24,072 bases of DNA, from the NCBI GenBank assembly GCA_964523675.1, contig CAZFZT010000052.1, positions 1 to 24,072 of the forward strand. The letters are read 5' to 3'. Position 1 is the first letter of the stretch. Each line of letters opens with the position of its first letter. Shown here piece after piece: positions 1 to 7,202 of this stretch. Source of the stretch: CAZFZT01 sp964523675. Lineage in GTDB: Bacteria; Planctomycetota; Phycisphaerae; Phycisphaerales; SM1A02. The position numbers were made by a program, and so were the translations under genes. Under the pieces are notes generated by a model that was given only the letters and a program-made list of their open reading frames with translations, was not told the origin of the DNA and ran no database searches.

Positions 1-705
1 GTCGAGAGCGGCGTCGAGATGCACATGGAACATGGGTCGCTCAGCGTGGTGCGGCTCATCAACCCTGAAACAGGTGAGCCGCTCGACATCAAGCCGAAGC
101 ACGTCGCGCTTTTGGCGGGCCGCGGCAACGGGCAGCTCCGCAACGCCTTACGGCTGCCTGACGAGTCAATGCAGCGCCGCCCATTGCACATGGTAATGGC
201 GCGTGGTGATGTCCGGCAGTTGCCAGCGCTCAACGGCCACTGCGTCGATGGCGCAGCGACGCGGCTGACGATTACGAGCACCATCGACCTCGACGAGCGG
301 CGCGTCTGGCAGATCGGTGGGCAGATTGCGGAGGCGGGTGTTTCACTGGATCGTGCCTCCCTGCTTAATCTCGCACGGAAAGAGGTCCGAGAGATCATCC
401 CAGGCATTTCGCTGCGCGGCGTTGAATGGTCAACCTATGTGGTCGATCGGGCCGAAGCTGCCGCCGGCGGCGCACGTCCGGAGGATGCGCGGGTGTTGCA
501 GGAGGGCAACATCATCACCGGCTGGCCCACGAAGCTTGCCTTGGTGCCCAAGCTCATTGAGATGATCCTCGCAAAGATTGATGTGAAGTCAAAAACAAGC
601 GGAAAACAAGAACTCAAGCAGCCATCGGTCATTGCCACCTGGCCCCGACCGGCGGTCGCGCTGCCACCTTGGGAGATTGAACAGGAATGGTTGAGCGACC
701 TTTAG
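1..705 (+). CDS. FAD-dependent oxidoreductase, C-terminal part (5' truncated by window edge)
   Basis: The frame is open from base 1 to the TAG at 703-705, so this is the last 234 codons of a longer gene whose start lies outside the window; the ATG at 19 is only an internal methionine. The visible part resembles the C-terminal half of DAO/GlpD-like FAD oxidoreductases, with a beta-rich stretch (about residues 15-95) and a closing 'EGNIITGWPTKLALVPKL' segment of the kind that follows the FAD-contacting region. The FAD-binding N-terminus is not visible, so the substrate cannot be named. The last 19 bases overlap the next gene, which suggests translational coupling with the aldo/keto reductase and perhaps a shared redox pathway. 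Family assignment is from recollection of the fold's C-terminal pattern and is moderate. Confidence 0.6.
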   Translation, partial: VESGVEMHMEHGSLSVVRLINPETGEPLDIKPKHVALLAGRGNGQLRNALRLPDESMQRRPLHMVMARGDVRQLPALNGHCVDGAATRLTITSTIDLDERRVWQIGGQIAEAGVSLDRASLLNLARKEVREIIPGISLRGVEWSTYVVDRAEAAAGGARPEDARVLQEGNIITGWPTKLALVPKLIEMILAKIDVKSKTSGKQELKQPSVIATWPRPAVALPPWEIEQEWLSDL

Positions 706-1445
706 GCAGCACAGGCGCGATGGTCAGTGCGATTGGCTTTGGCGCCTTCAAGATCGGGCGTAATGTCGGCATCAAGTATGAGCGCGGCTATAAACTTCCC
801 GATGAACGCGCCGTTGCTGCGCTGCTCAACGGTGTGCTTGATCTAGGTATCAACTTGATCGACACTGCGCCCGCCTACGGAGTGAGCGAAGATCTGATCG
901 GTCGGACCCTCTCACACCGCCGTGACCAATTCTTTCTCGCAACCAAAGTTGGTGAGACCTTTGAAAGGGAGAGGTCAATTTTCGATTTCTCAGCGAATGC
1001 TGTTCGGCAAAGCGTTGAGAGAAGTCGATCGCGGCTTCGCGCCGATGTCATCGATCTCGTAAGCGTCCACTCCGACGGAAACGATCTTGACATCATTCGA
1101 CGCTGCGAGAGCATCGATGCGCTGCTCGATCTGCAAGCGCAAGGCGTGATCAAATGGATCGGATTCTCCGGCAAGACGGTCGAAGGCGCGAAAGCCGCAT
1201 TGCCATTCGTTGACGTCCTCATGGTGGAGTACCACCTCAACAACCGCTCACACGAGGACGTCATTGCCGATGCGAACACCGCGGGCAAGGGCGTTCTGGT
1301 CAAGAAGGGGCTTGACTCGGGTCGCTTGGGCGCAGAAGAGTCCATCCGCTTCGTCCTTGCAAACCAGGGCGTCTCCAGCATGGTGATCGGATCGCTATCC
1401 CTGGACAACATGCAGCGGAACCTTGCGATTGCCGGGTCGGTGTGA
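687..1445 (+). CDS. Aldo/keto reductase family protein
   Basis: A 252-aa NAD(P)-dependent oxidoreductase of the AKR TIM-barrel family, expected in the cytoplasm. The N-terminus 'RPLGSTGAMVSAIGFGAF' is the classic AKR opening. All four catalytic residues can be placed: Asp59 and Tyr64 in 'DTAPAYG', Lys87 in 'LATKVG' and His128 in 'VSVHSDG'. The C-terminal 'GVSSMVIGSLSLDNMQRNL' matches the cofactor-phosphate-binding end of the barrel. It is shorter than the usual 280-330 aa. The ATG at 687 lies inside the end of the upstream oxidoreductase gene (19-base overlap), so the two are almost certainly co-transcribed. Substrate unknown; aldehydes or ketones in sugar metabolism are typical of the family. 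The gene ends 19 bases before the convergent antiporter gene. Confidence 0.9.
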   Translation: MVERPLGSTGAMVSAIGFGAFKIGRNVGIKYERGYKLPDERAVAALLNGVLDLGINLIDTAPAYGVSEDLIGRTLSHRRDQFFLATKVGETFERERSIFDFSANAVRQSVERSRSRLRADVIDLVSVHSDGNDLDIIRRCESIDALLDLQAQGVIKWIGFSGKTVEGAKAALPFVDVLMVEYHLNNRSHEDVIADANTAGKGVLVKKGLDSGRLGAEESIRFVLANQGVSSMVIGSLSLDNMQRNLAIAGSV

Positions 1446-1464
1446 TGCAGGAGATCCCGTGGCT

Positions 1465-2535
1465 TCAAAAGGTCGTCTCGCGCAGCACGCCCCATGCCAC
1501 GTAGCCGACGTAGAGCGTGAGCAGGAGCGCTCCTTCGCCGCGTGTGACATGTCGCCGGTGCGTCACAGCGAACCACCAGAGCAGCCCCGTCATGGCGAGC
1601 ATGGCGGCGAGATCCTGCCAACCGGCTCCTTCGGGTAAGGGAACATCCGCGATGAGTGCGGTCATGCCCAGCACGAGCAAGATGTTGAAAATGTTCGAGC
1701 CAACGACGTTTCCAACAGCCAGATCAGCATGCCCTTTTCGGCAGGCGACGATCGTGGTAAAGAGTTCGGGCAGCGACGTTGCGACGGCGACGATCGTCAT
1801 GCCGATGATCGCTTCAGAGAGGCCGAAGTACGCAGCGATGCGCACCGCGCCATCCTTCGTCAGTTGTCCGCCGATGATGAGCGCCACCAGGCCGATGATG
1901 AACAGACCAGCGGCTCTGGGCAGCGTGAACTGCTTCTGACTCTGCGCAAATTCCTCGGCTTCTTTGGCGAGGAGCTCGGCGCCGGCAGCATCGGTCTTGG
2001 CATTGCGATACCAGAGGTAGGTGACGCAAAGGAAGGCCATCATCATCAGAATGCCTTCGACGAAGCCGTAGCCGAACAATTCACTCCCTTCGCCGCCTTG
2101 CAACTTCGTACGGACCATGGGCAGGAAAGCAACGCCGCACATGCCGATCGAGATCCCCATCAGCCATGGCATGTCCTGACGAACGACGCGCACATGGACG
2201 AGCAGCGGCGCGATCAGGGCGCCGATGCTGAGAACCAGGCCGATGTTGGCGATGTTGGAGCCGATGACATTGCCGAAACTGATTCCGGGATTGCCGCTGG
2301 CCGCCGCAATGACGTTGACGGTCAATTCGGGTGCGGAGGTGCCGGCTGCAACGATGGTCAGCCCGATAATGAGCGTTGAAATCCCCAGTCGCCGAGCCAT
2401 GCTCACGGAGCCGGCCACGAGCCAATCCGCTCCGAAGACGAGCATCGGGACGCCCACAATGATGAGCACTGCGGCAGGCGTTCGTGCGATGAGTGTCTGG
2501 ACCGCTTCGAGGGCGCTCGTCAAGGGCTCAAGCAT
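1465..2535 (-). CDS. Calcium/sodium antiporter (CaCA family, YrbG-like)
   Basis: A 356-aa inner-membrane Na+/Ca2+ exchanger. It has the two inverted alpha repeats of the CaCA superfamily: 'GTSAPEL' plus 'GNVIGSNIANIG' in the N-terminal half, and 'ATSLPEL' plus 'GNVVGSNIFNILL' in the C-terminal half. The Glu of each repeat is the ion ligand in this family. About ten hydrophobic segments flank a short charged cytoplasmic loop (around 'AKEAEEFAQSQKQF'). The frame stays open upstream to 2712, but those 59 codons are hydrophilic and not family-like. The ATG at 2533-2535 (MLEPLTSALEAV) fits the usual YrbG-type N-terminus. There is no Shine-Dalgarno; a TACAAT box lies 8 nt upstream, so the mRNA may be leaderless. 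It is monocistronic and convergent with the aldo/keto reductase. Confidence 0.93.
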   Translation of the reverse strand: MLEPLTSALEAVQTLIARTPAAVLIIVGVPMLVFGADWLVAGSVSMARRLGISTLIIGLTIVAAGTSAPELTVNVIAAASGNPGISFGNVIGSNIANIGLVLSIGALIAPLLVHVRVVRQDMPWLMGISIGMCGVAFLPMVRTKLQGGEGSELFGYGFVEGILMMMAFLCVTYLWYRNAKTDAAGAELLAKEAEEFAQSQKQFTLPRAAGLFIIGLVALIIGGQLTKDGAVRIAAYFGLSEAIIGMTIVAVATSLPELFTTIVACRKGHADLAVGNVVGSNIFNILLVLGMTALIADVPLPEGAGWQDLAAMLAMTGLLWWFAVTHRRHVTRGEGALLLTLYVGYVAWGVLRETTF

Positions 2536-2543
2536 TGGCGGCG

Positions 2544-2549
2544 ATTGTA
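2544..2549 (-). promoter_or_regulatory. Candidate -10 box (TACAAT) of the antiporter gene
   Basis: TACAAT on the minus strand matches TATAAT at 5 of 6 positions and ends 8 nt before the ATG at 2535. No convincing -35 box was seen. The spacing would place transcription start at or next to the ATG. This is one of several genes here with the same layout. Confidence 0.35.
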
Positions 2550-2749
2550 TGGTCTGTTGGATACCATGCCTGCCGGGCAGATGAAGGAAAATGGAACCCC
2601 GCCGGGTGCATGAATCACTGGCCGAGGTCGTTTCATGCCCGGCTTGCGTTGGCCGCAATCGCCATGTGTTACCGATAATCGACCTCTGACGTGCGTATTG
2701 CCGTACCACCACTTCCCAAGCTGCTCTGATTGAGGCGCCGCCTTCGCCA

Positions 2750-2764
2750 AGCCGGTCTCCGGCT
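2750..2764 (+). promoter_or_regulatory. Small GC hairpin in the leader of the sigma factor gene
   Basis: AGCCGG and CCGGCT form perfect 6-bp arms around a TCT loop, 24 nt before the ATG at 2789. It lies in the 253-bp gap between the divergent antiporter and sigma factor genes. It could affect translation of the sigma factor mRNA; this is inference from position only. Confidence 0.3.
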
Positions 2765-2788
2765 GCCTCCGACCCGTCGATTTCTCAA

Positions 2789-3397
2789 ATGCCGCCTTCA
2801 GATGACAAGCACGAGTTGGAGGAGCTTCTCAGGCGGGCCGCAGGTGGCGATGAAGACGCATGGCGGGATATTGTCGAGGTGTACGGCCGACGGGTCTTCG
2901 GACTCATTCGAGCTCAGTGTGGCAACGCTGACCTTGCCGAGGAGATTACCCAATCAGCATTCTGCACGGTAGCGGCAAAAATCGGCTCCTATACCGAGCT
3001 TGGTAGGTTTGAAGCGTGGCTGTTTCGGATCGCTATGAACCGCCTTCGCGATGAGATGCGACGCCGCAAGCGACAGGCACGGCCGATGGAGAATACAACG
3101 CTGACGGGGCTCGCTGGGGCCGACGACACTCCGCATCCGGGCGCACCGGCAGGTCCGGCGATGCTTGGCGGCTCCAGCGGGTCGCTCGATGAACATGACC
3201 TCGCACGGCTTCATGCGGCCGTCGCACGTCTGTCGGATGCGGAGCAGAAAATCATCCATTTCCGCCACAACGCGGAATTGTCGTTCAAACAGATCGCGGA
3301 GCAGCTCGACCAGCCGCTCGGCACCGTCCTCGCCCGCCACCACCGGGCGTTGAAGAAGCTCAAGGAGTTCCTCACGCCACTGGAGGATGGCAAGTGA
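2789..3397 (+). CDS. RNA polymerase sigma factor, ECF subfamily (sigma-70 family)
   Basis: A 202-aa cytoplasmic sigma factor with only regions 2 and 4. Region 2 spans about residues 18-95, with 'GDEDAWRDIVEVYGRRVFGL', 'LAEEITQSAFCTVAAKIGSY' and 'FEAWLFRIAMNRLRDEMRRRKRQ', which matches the ECF helices that bind -10 DNA and core polymerase. Region 4 spans about residues 140-195: 'LSDAEQKIIHFRHNAELSF', 'KQIAEQLDQPLGTVLARHHR' and 'ALKKLKEFL' form the helix-turn-helix that reads the -35 element. The linker (about 97-135) is Gly/Pro-rich and longer than usual. No Shine-Dalgarno precedes the ATG. The next two genes encode a membrane protein and an exported protein, a typical arrangement for a sigma factor, its anti-sigma factor and an envelope target. 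Confidence 0.95.
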   Translation: MPPSDDKHELEELLRRAAGGDEDAWRDIVEVYGRRVFGLIRAQCGNADLAEEITQSAFCTVAAKIGSYTELGRFEAWLFRIAMNRLRDEMRRRKRQARPMENTTLTGLAGADDTPHPGAPAGPAMLGGSSGSLDEHDLARLHAAVARLSDAEQKIIHFRHNAELSFKQIAEQLDQPLGTVLARHHRALKKLKEFLTPLEDGK

Positions 3398-3503
3398 GTG
3401 GCCGGTGCTGCGTTGAGGGTGGGGGCCGGGGTTCGCTCGATGGGTTCGGATCGATCAAAGGGGAAGTGCCCCATAATCCTGCCGGGTTCTCATTCATCGG
3501 TAG

Positions 3504-3533
3504 AGGGGTGGCCCAGCGTGCATAACGCCCCCT
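3504..3533 (+). promoter_or_regulatory. Bulged hairpin between sigma factor and membrane protein genes
   Basis: AGGGG (3504-3508) pairs with CCCCT (3529-3533), and GCGT (3516-3519) pairs with ACGC (3525-3528) around a GCATA loop. A 7-nt bulge (3509-3515) sits on the 5' side, giving a 9-bp stem. It lies in the 202-bp gap after the sigma factor and could attenuate or stabilise the downstream part of the transcript. Otherwise the gap holds no recognisable gene or promoter. Confidence 0.3.
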
Positions 3534-3599
3534 GAATCCGAGGCAAGGACAGGATGATTCGTCCCAATTCCTGCAATGCTCGGCGGCATCGACCGTTGT

Positions 3600-4148
3600 A
3601 TGACTGAGGCAAACACTCCTATGCGCCAACACTTCCCCCATTCCGAGATTCCCTCTGAGGCACATTTGCCGTCTGAGCTTAGGGTCACCGATGAGCTCCT
3701 GGCGCAGATGGTGGCACGGGAGCCGGTTCCGGCCGGGCTCAATGAGCGCATCTTCCGGGCATCGGTGACCGCGCTGCCTGCGCGTCTGCGGCTGCATAGA
3801 GCGACGCGGCACGCGGCACCAGCCGGACCACGTCGATTGCAGTTTCACCGGCCGGTCTGGGGTCAGCTTGCCATGGCGGCCAGCATCGGTATTGCGTTCG
3901 TTGTCGCAGTGTGGTTTCTGGCGCAGCCGGGCGTTCAGCCGGGTTCGCATCTGATCGCAGAGCATTCGGCGGAGCCGATGATCCACGCCGTCGCCCATCG
4001 ATCGACAACCCTCACGCCTGACGCGGAGTGGCTGCTCCTGGAAACTGGCGGCAGCGCGTACTCTTCGCACCTAGTTGAAACGCGCGATCTGACCTACGTG
4101 GAACTCCAGCGTGAGTCGCAACGCTTCTTCGATGAACTTGAACTGTGA
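3600..4148 (+). CDS. Probable anti-sigma factor, single-pass membrane protein
   Basis: A 182-aa protein placed directly after an ECF sigma factor. The N-terminal ~85 residues are hydrophilic and would be cytoplasmic, including 'VTDELLAQMVAREPVPAGL'. One hydrophobic segment follows (about residues 90-108, 'LAMAASIGIAFVVAVWFLA'), then about 70 residues that would be periplasmic. That topology is the usual one for membrane anti-sigma factors. It contains no cysteines, so it is not a zinc-type (ZAS) anti-sigma factor, and I recognise no named domain. The function is inferred from context and topology. The ATG at 3600 (MTEANTP) was preferred to 3576 because translation from 3576 adds only eight unhelpful residues; 3621 is also possible. 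No start has a Shine-Dalgarno. Confidence 0.65.
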   Translation: MTEANTPMRQHFPHSEIPSEAHLPSELRVTDELLAQMVAREPVPAGLNERIFRASVTALPARLRLHRATRHAAPAGPRRLQFHRPVWGQLAMAASIGIAFVVAVWFLAQPGVQPGSHLIAEHSAEPMIHAVAHRSTTLTPDAEWLLLETGGSAYSSHLVETRDLTYVELQRESQRFFDELEL

Positions 4149-4215
4149 GCGCCTAAGTCGCGAGCCGGGAACACCGACTTCCCACTCGCCAAGCACAGTC
4201 GTCTACAGCCGACCC

Positions 4216-4887
4216 ATGATCCGCACACTGCTCATCGGCGTCTCTATTGGCTTCGTCCTGGCCGCAGGACTGGCGATGTCATGGCAACCGCAGCGTGTTG
4301 TCCGTGCGGAGCCATCGGCACAGGCCGCCGCGGCTGGCGCGCAACCGGCGCGGGATGAACGGGAGTCTCAGTACGATCGAGCGGAGCAGCGCCAGTTCTC
4401 GCCTGATCTCATTGAACGCGTTATCGAGGTGGCAAGACGGCTTGATCCGCCGATGGCTGCGGATCTGCGAGCCCTCTGCAACGACCATCCGGAGCAGATC
4501 GAACATGCGCTGCGCACGACAGCACGGCGATTCGTGGCGCTTGCGGACCTGCAAATCCGCGATCCTAAGCTCTACGCGAGCAAAATGTCGGAGCTGGAAA
4601 CGGCCGCTAATCTCGACCGCATTGCACGCGAATTTGTAGCGGCCCGCGAAGAGGGCGATGAGTCTCGACTGGGCCTCCTCGAGAAGGAACTGGAGACAGC
4701 AGCGCAGTTTCATATTGCAATGACGATCAAGGCCAGAGGTGACTCGATTCGGCGGCTGGAGGAGCATGTCAAGGCGCTTCGTGAAGAACTCGAAGTCTTC
4801 GCGGGCAACTTCCAGGGCAACGTACGCGACCGAATCGAACAGGCGATCGAACGGGCCGAGCGAGATCGCGTCGCACGTCCACAATAA
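4216..4887 (+). CDS. Exported or membrane-anchored helical protein, unknown function
   Basis: A 223-aa protein with an N-terminal hydrophobic segment (residues 4-22, 'TLLIGVSIGFVLAAGLAMS') after a short basic start, which acts as a signal peptide or membrane anchor. An Ala/Arg-rich linker (about 27-50) follows. The rest is strongly alpha-helical and charged, and from about residue 150 to the end ('LEKELETAAQFHIAMTIKAR', 'RRLEEHVKALREELEVF') it looks like coiled coil. I do not recognise a family. It lies 67 nt after the putative anti-sigma factor and 18 nt before the permease, so it probably belongs to the sigma-factor transcription unit, perhaps as a periplasmic effector or sensor. The frame is open from 4111, inside the previous gene, but the ATG at 4216 gives a clean signal sequence. 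Confidence 0.7.
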   Translation: MIRTLLIGVSIGFVLAAGLAMSWQPQRVVRAEPSAQAAAAGAQPARDERESQYDRAEQRQFSPDLIERVIEVARRLDPPMAADLRALCNDHPEQIEHALRTTARRFVALADLQIRDPKLYASKMSELETAANLDRIAREFVAAREEGDESRLGLLEKELETAAQFHIAMTIKARGDSIRRLEEHVKALREELEVFAGNFQGNVRDRIEQAIERAERDRVARPQ

Positions 4888-4905
4888 AAGGTACCATGTG
4901 CTGGT

Positions 4906-6045
4906 ATGCGCGATCGGTCTGCCAAAGGGGCGGTGGTTCCAGAAGGCAATGAGGCCGGCGCGCCGCAGGATTCACTCGCCCGCCATTCGATTCGTCAGTC
5001 TCTCTGCAGCCGCATCCTGCGTATGACACGTACGGTTTCAACGGGGGCTGTCGCCGTCATCGTCGCAGCATGTTTTTTATCACTGCCGTGGAGCTGTCAG
5101 CGGGTCGAGCCGACCGCGCGGTTCGATGACATCGACAGCGGGCCTGTGTATGCGCCGCGCCGCTTTGAAGCGACGGACCTTGATCTGCATCTTCTGCCGC
5201 CGGCTTGGGCTCGCCATGCACCGGATGAGCGTGAGCGAAAGAATGAGCTTCTCAGGCAACGCGAACAACTGCCGCTACATCTCCTTGGCACCGACCGGCT
5301 TGGGCGCGATGTCTTTGCACGGCTCCTGACCGGGGGCGCGATCTCCCTCACAGTGGGTCTCTCCGCCGCACTGATTGCGGTCGTCATCGGTACGCTCTAT
5401 GGATCACTCGCGGCCTATCTTGGCGGCCGCATCGACGCGTTGATGATGCGGCTGGTCGATATCCTCTTTGGCCTGCCGTCGATCTTGTTGATTGTGCTGC
5501 TTGCAGTGGCGGTCGATGGAGCGGTCGATCGCTTGGCCGCCGGTGAGGGGTCAGCCCATGTTTTCGGGGTGGATCTTTCACTTCCAGGTGCGCGCCAGAT
5601 GATTGGCATGATGACATTGCTGGTTGCGATTGGCGGCGTCAGTTGGCTCACGATGGCGCGGGTCATCCGGGGTCAAGTGCTTTCACTGCGTGCGCAGCCG
5701 TTTATGGAATCTTGCCGTGCCCTTGGCATCCCGATGCGCCGACAGTTTCTCTTTCACATCCTTCCAAACCTGATCGGTCCGATCGTCGTCTATGCCGCGC
5801 TGGCTGTGCCGGCTGCGATCCTCTCCGAATCATTTTTGAGCTTCCTTGGTATTGGAGTTCGTGAACCGCTGCCGAGTTGGGGGAACATGGCCGCCGCCGG
5901 CCTGAGTGAACTCAACATCGTGCGCTCGCGCTGGTGGTTGCTCCTCTGGCCATGCGCCATGATTGCTGTGACGCTCCTGGGGCTGAACATGATCGGCGAG
6001 CGACTGCGGTCACGGTTTGATGTACGGTCGCAGCGGCTGAATTGA
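4906..6045 (+). CDS. ABC transporter permease, OppC/DppC type
   Basis: An inner-membrane permease of the binding-protein-dependent oligopeptide/dipeptide/nickel (BPD_transp_1) family, 379 aa. The N-terminal membrane segment (about residues 44-62) is followed by a long periplasmic stretch and then the OppC hallmark 'HLLGTDRLGRDVFARLL'. The core has four to five further membrane segments. The cytoplasmic EAA loop that contacts the ATPase is 'ESCRALGIPMRRQFLFHILP' (about residues 268-287), and 'ESFLSFLGIGVREPLPSWG' follows as expected. It is longer than the usual ~300 aa because of an extended N-terminus and an extra loop around 'GEGSAHVFGVDLSLPGARQ'. No OppB-type partner, ATPase or binding protein gene is in the window. 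A TACCAT box 8 nt before the ATG supports this start; 5023 is the alternative. Confidence 0.9.
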   Translation: MRDRSAKGAVVPEGNEAGAPQDSLARHSIRQSLCSRILRMTRTVSTGAVAVIVAACFLSLPWSCQRVEPTARFDDIDSGPVYAPRRFEATDLDLHLLPPAWARHAPDERERKNELLRQREQLPLHLLGTDRLGRDVFARLLTGGAISLTVGLSAALIAVVIGTLYGSLAAYLGGRIDALMMRLVDILFGLPSILLIVLLAVAVDGAVDRLAAGEGSAHVFGVDLSLPGARQMIGMMTLLVAIGGVSWLTMARVIRGQVLSLRAQPFMESCRALGIPMRRQFLFHILPNLIGPIVVYAALAVPAAILSESFLSFLGIGVREPLPSWGNMAAAGLSELNIVRSRWWLLLWPCAMIAVTLLGLNMIGERLRSRFDVRSQRLN

Positions 6046-6053
6046 TGGTGTTT

Positions 6054-6068
6054 CCGCTTGGCGAGCGG
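6054..6068. terminator. Short hairpin between convergent genes
   Basis: CCGCT and AGCGG pair around a TGGCG loop in the 24-bp gap between the permease (+) and sulfotransferase (-) stop codons. It has no clear U-tract, so it is a weak bidirectional terminator candidate. Confidence 0.35.
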
Positions 6069-6069
6069 C

Positions 6070-7008
6070 TCACTTGAGATGTCGATCGGTGATCTCATGC
6101 ATGCGCTCCGTCACGTGCCGCTGCCACTTCTTGCTGCCCGTGCGGCGACCGATGGCGTCGAGCACCGTGAGCCGCGGACCGTACCGCCGCATGCGGAACG
6201 CACTTCGATAAGCCCAGCACTGCGAATCAAGAAGCGCTTGAAGCACGAGCCCGCACCGAATCGGAGGCAGGCCGCTGAGTTGGTATCCCCTGCGCAAGAG
6301 CATGTGCCTCATACGCGTCTCACCAAGGCGAATCTGCATCGGTGACAAGTTGTGCCGCCATTTGCTCTGATGTCGTTGATCCGGACGCGCGTAGGTTGTG
6401 TCATCATCGATCCGCAACATGGCGTCATTGAAATCGACGCGGATGAAGGTGCAAATGCGCTTCAGTTGAGAGACTGGATCAGAAACGAGATCTTCGTAGC
6501 GCACGGTGATGTGCGCTTCAGGTGGGAGGTGAGTCTGGAAGGCGTCCCACAACGTTTCAGCGTCCAGCCAACTCTGCGCAGCCGTCCACATGTTGCCGTG
6601 CCATCCCATGGCAATTCGAGAGGCGGCGACATCACGGCCGTCCCGGACGAGATGGATCAATCGGGCGTTCGGCCAGATGTGTATCAGGCGATCAAACGCG
6701 TGGTGTACCGTCGCACCGACAATGGTCTTGCCACTTCGCGCCCGGCGTTGGACCAGAAATGAATCGACAAGCGCCCGGTAATCAAGCGAAGGATCGACCT
6801 CGACGTCAAAGTGGCGAAACACTCGATCCATCGAAAGATGTTCGCGATACTCGGACGGGACAGGCAGCCGACCGTCCTCGCCGATGTAGGCGACTGCGAA
6901 ATCGAACTCCCCCTGAAAGGAGATCTCAGGGTGATGGTCCAGCATGAGCCGCAGAAGGGTCGAACCTGACCGCTCGGCTCCAACCAGGAACAAGGGTGCA
7001 TCAATCAT
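6070..7008 (-). CDS. Sulfotransferase family protein
   Basis: A 312-aa PAPS-dependent sulfotransferase. The 5'-phosphosulfate-binding loop is 'GAERSGSTLLRLMLDHHP' (residues 10-27), and the 3'-phosphate-binding motif is 'LIHLVRDGRDVAAS' (117-130), with Arg122 and the final Ser130 as usual ligands. The region between carries Phe/Asp-rich substrate-binding sequence, and 'VRYEDLVSDP' (about 168-177) is another typical conserved block. There is no signal peptide or transmembrane anchor, so it should act in the cytoplasm; the acceptor could be a glycan, lipid or small molecule. It is transcribed divergently from the amidotransferase gene across a 194-bp gap that holds a long inverted repeat. No Shine-Dalgarno is seen before the ATG at 7006-7008; a weak TATGAA box lies 9 nt upstream. 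Confidence 0.9.
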   Translation of the reverse strand: MIDAPLFLVGAERSGSTLLRLMLDHHPEISFQGEFDFAVAYIGEDGRLPVPSEYREHLSMDRVFRHFDVEVDPSLDYRALVDSFLVQRRARSGKTIVGATVHHAFDRLIHIWPNARLIHLVRDGRDVAASRIAMGWHGNMWTAAQSWLDAETLWDAFQTHLPPEAHITVRYEDLVSDPVSQLKRICTFIRVDFNDAMLRIDDDTTYARPDQRHQSKWRHNLSPMQIRLGETRMRHMLLRRGYQLSGLPPIRCGLVLQALLDSQCWAYRSAFRMRRYGPRLTVLDAIGRRTGSKKWQRHVTERMHEITDRHLK

Positions 7009-7077
7009 GGATCGCAGTTCATATCATCCCCCGCGGCGGCGTCAGATGCCATAAGGGTGTGAACCGAGTTCAACAAT

Positions 7078-7127
7078 CGATGCGCGCAGAAGTGGCGCTG
7101 ATCCCAGCGGCGCCACTTGGCGCATCG
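7078..7127. repeat. Long nested inverted repeat between divergent genes
   Basis: Outer arms CGATGCGC (7078-7085) and GCGCATCG (7120-7127) and inner arms AAGTGGCGC (7090-7098) and GCGCCACTT (7110-7118) are both perfect. They are separated by only 4 nt on the left and 1 nt on the right, with an 11-nt loop. The loop region can also pair as CGCTG/CAGCG. The result is a 50-nt, 17-bp or longer hairpin or cruciform in the sulfotransferase/amidotransferase gap. A simple terminator is not expected between divergent starts. Confidence 0.85.
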
Positions 7128-7190
7128 GTGCCGCGCTCCCGACGCTGCCTCACACCGTGTGTCCACATCGCTCTCTTGCGCCGGATCGAC

Positions 7191-7196
7191 TACACT
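7191..7196 (+). promoter_or_regulatory. Candidate -10 box (TACACT) of the amidotransferase gene
   Basis: TACACT matches the -10 consensus at 4 of 6 positions and ends 6 nt before the ATG at 7203. No -35 box was recognised. If used, the transcript would start essentially at the ATG, and the long inverted repeat at 7078-7127 would lie upstream of it. Confidence 0.3.
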
Positions 7197-7202
7197 GGGG
7201 CT

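Noticed and set aside
875..1621. 248-codon minus-strand frame opposite the aldo/keto reductase gene
   Set aside because: Shadow of a gene with an intact catalytic tetrad; low-quality, Arg/Ser-rich translation.
3372..4070. 232-codon minus-strand frame opposite the anti-sigma candidate
   Set aside because: Arg/Pro-rich shadow frame; the plus-strand gene has a sensible membrane topology and context.
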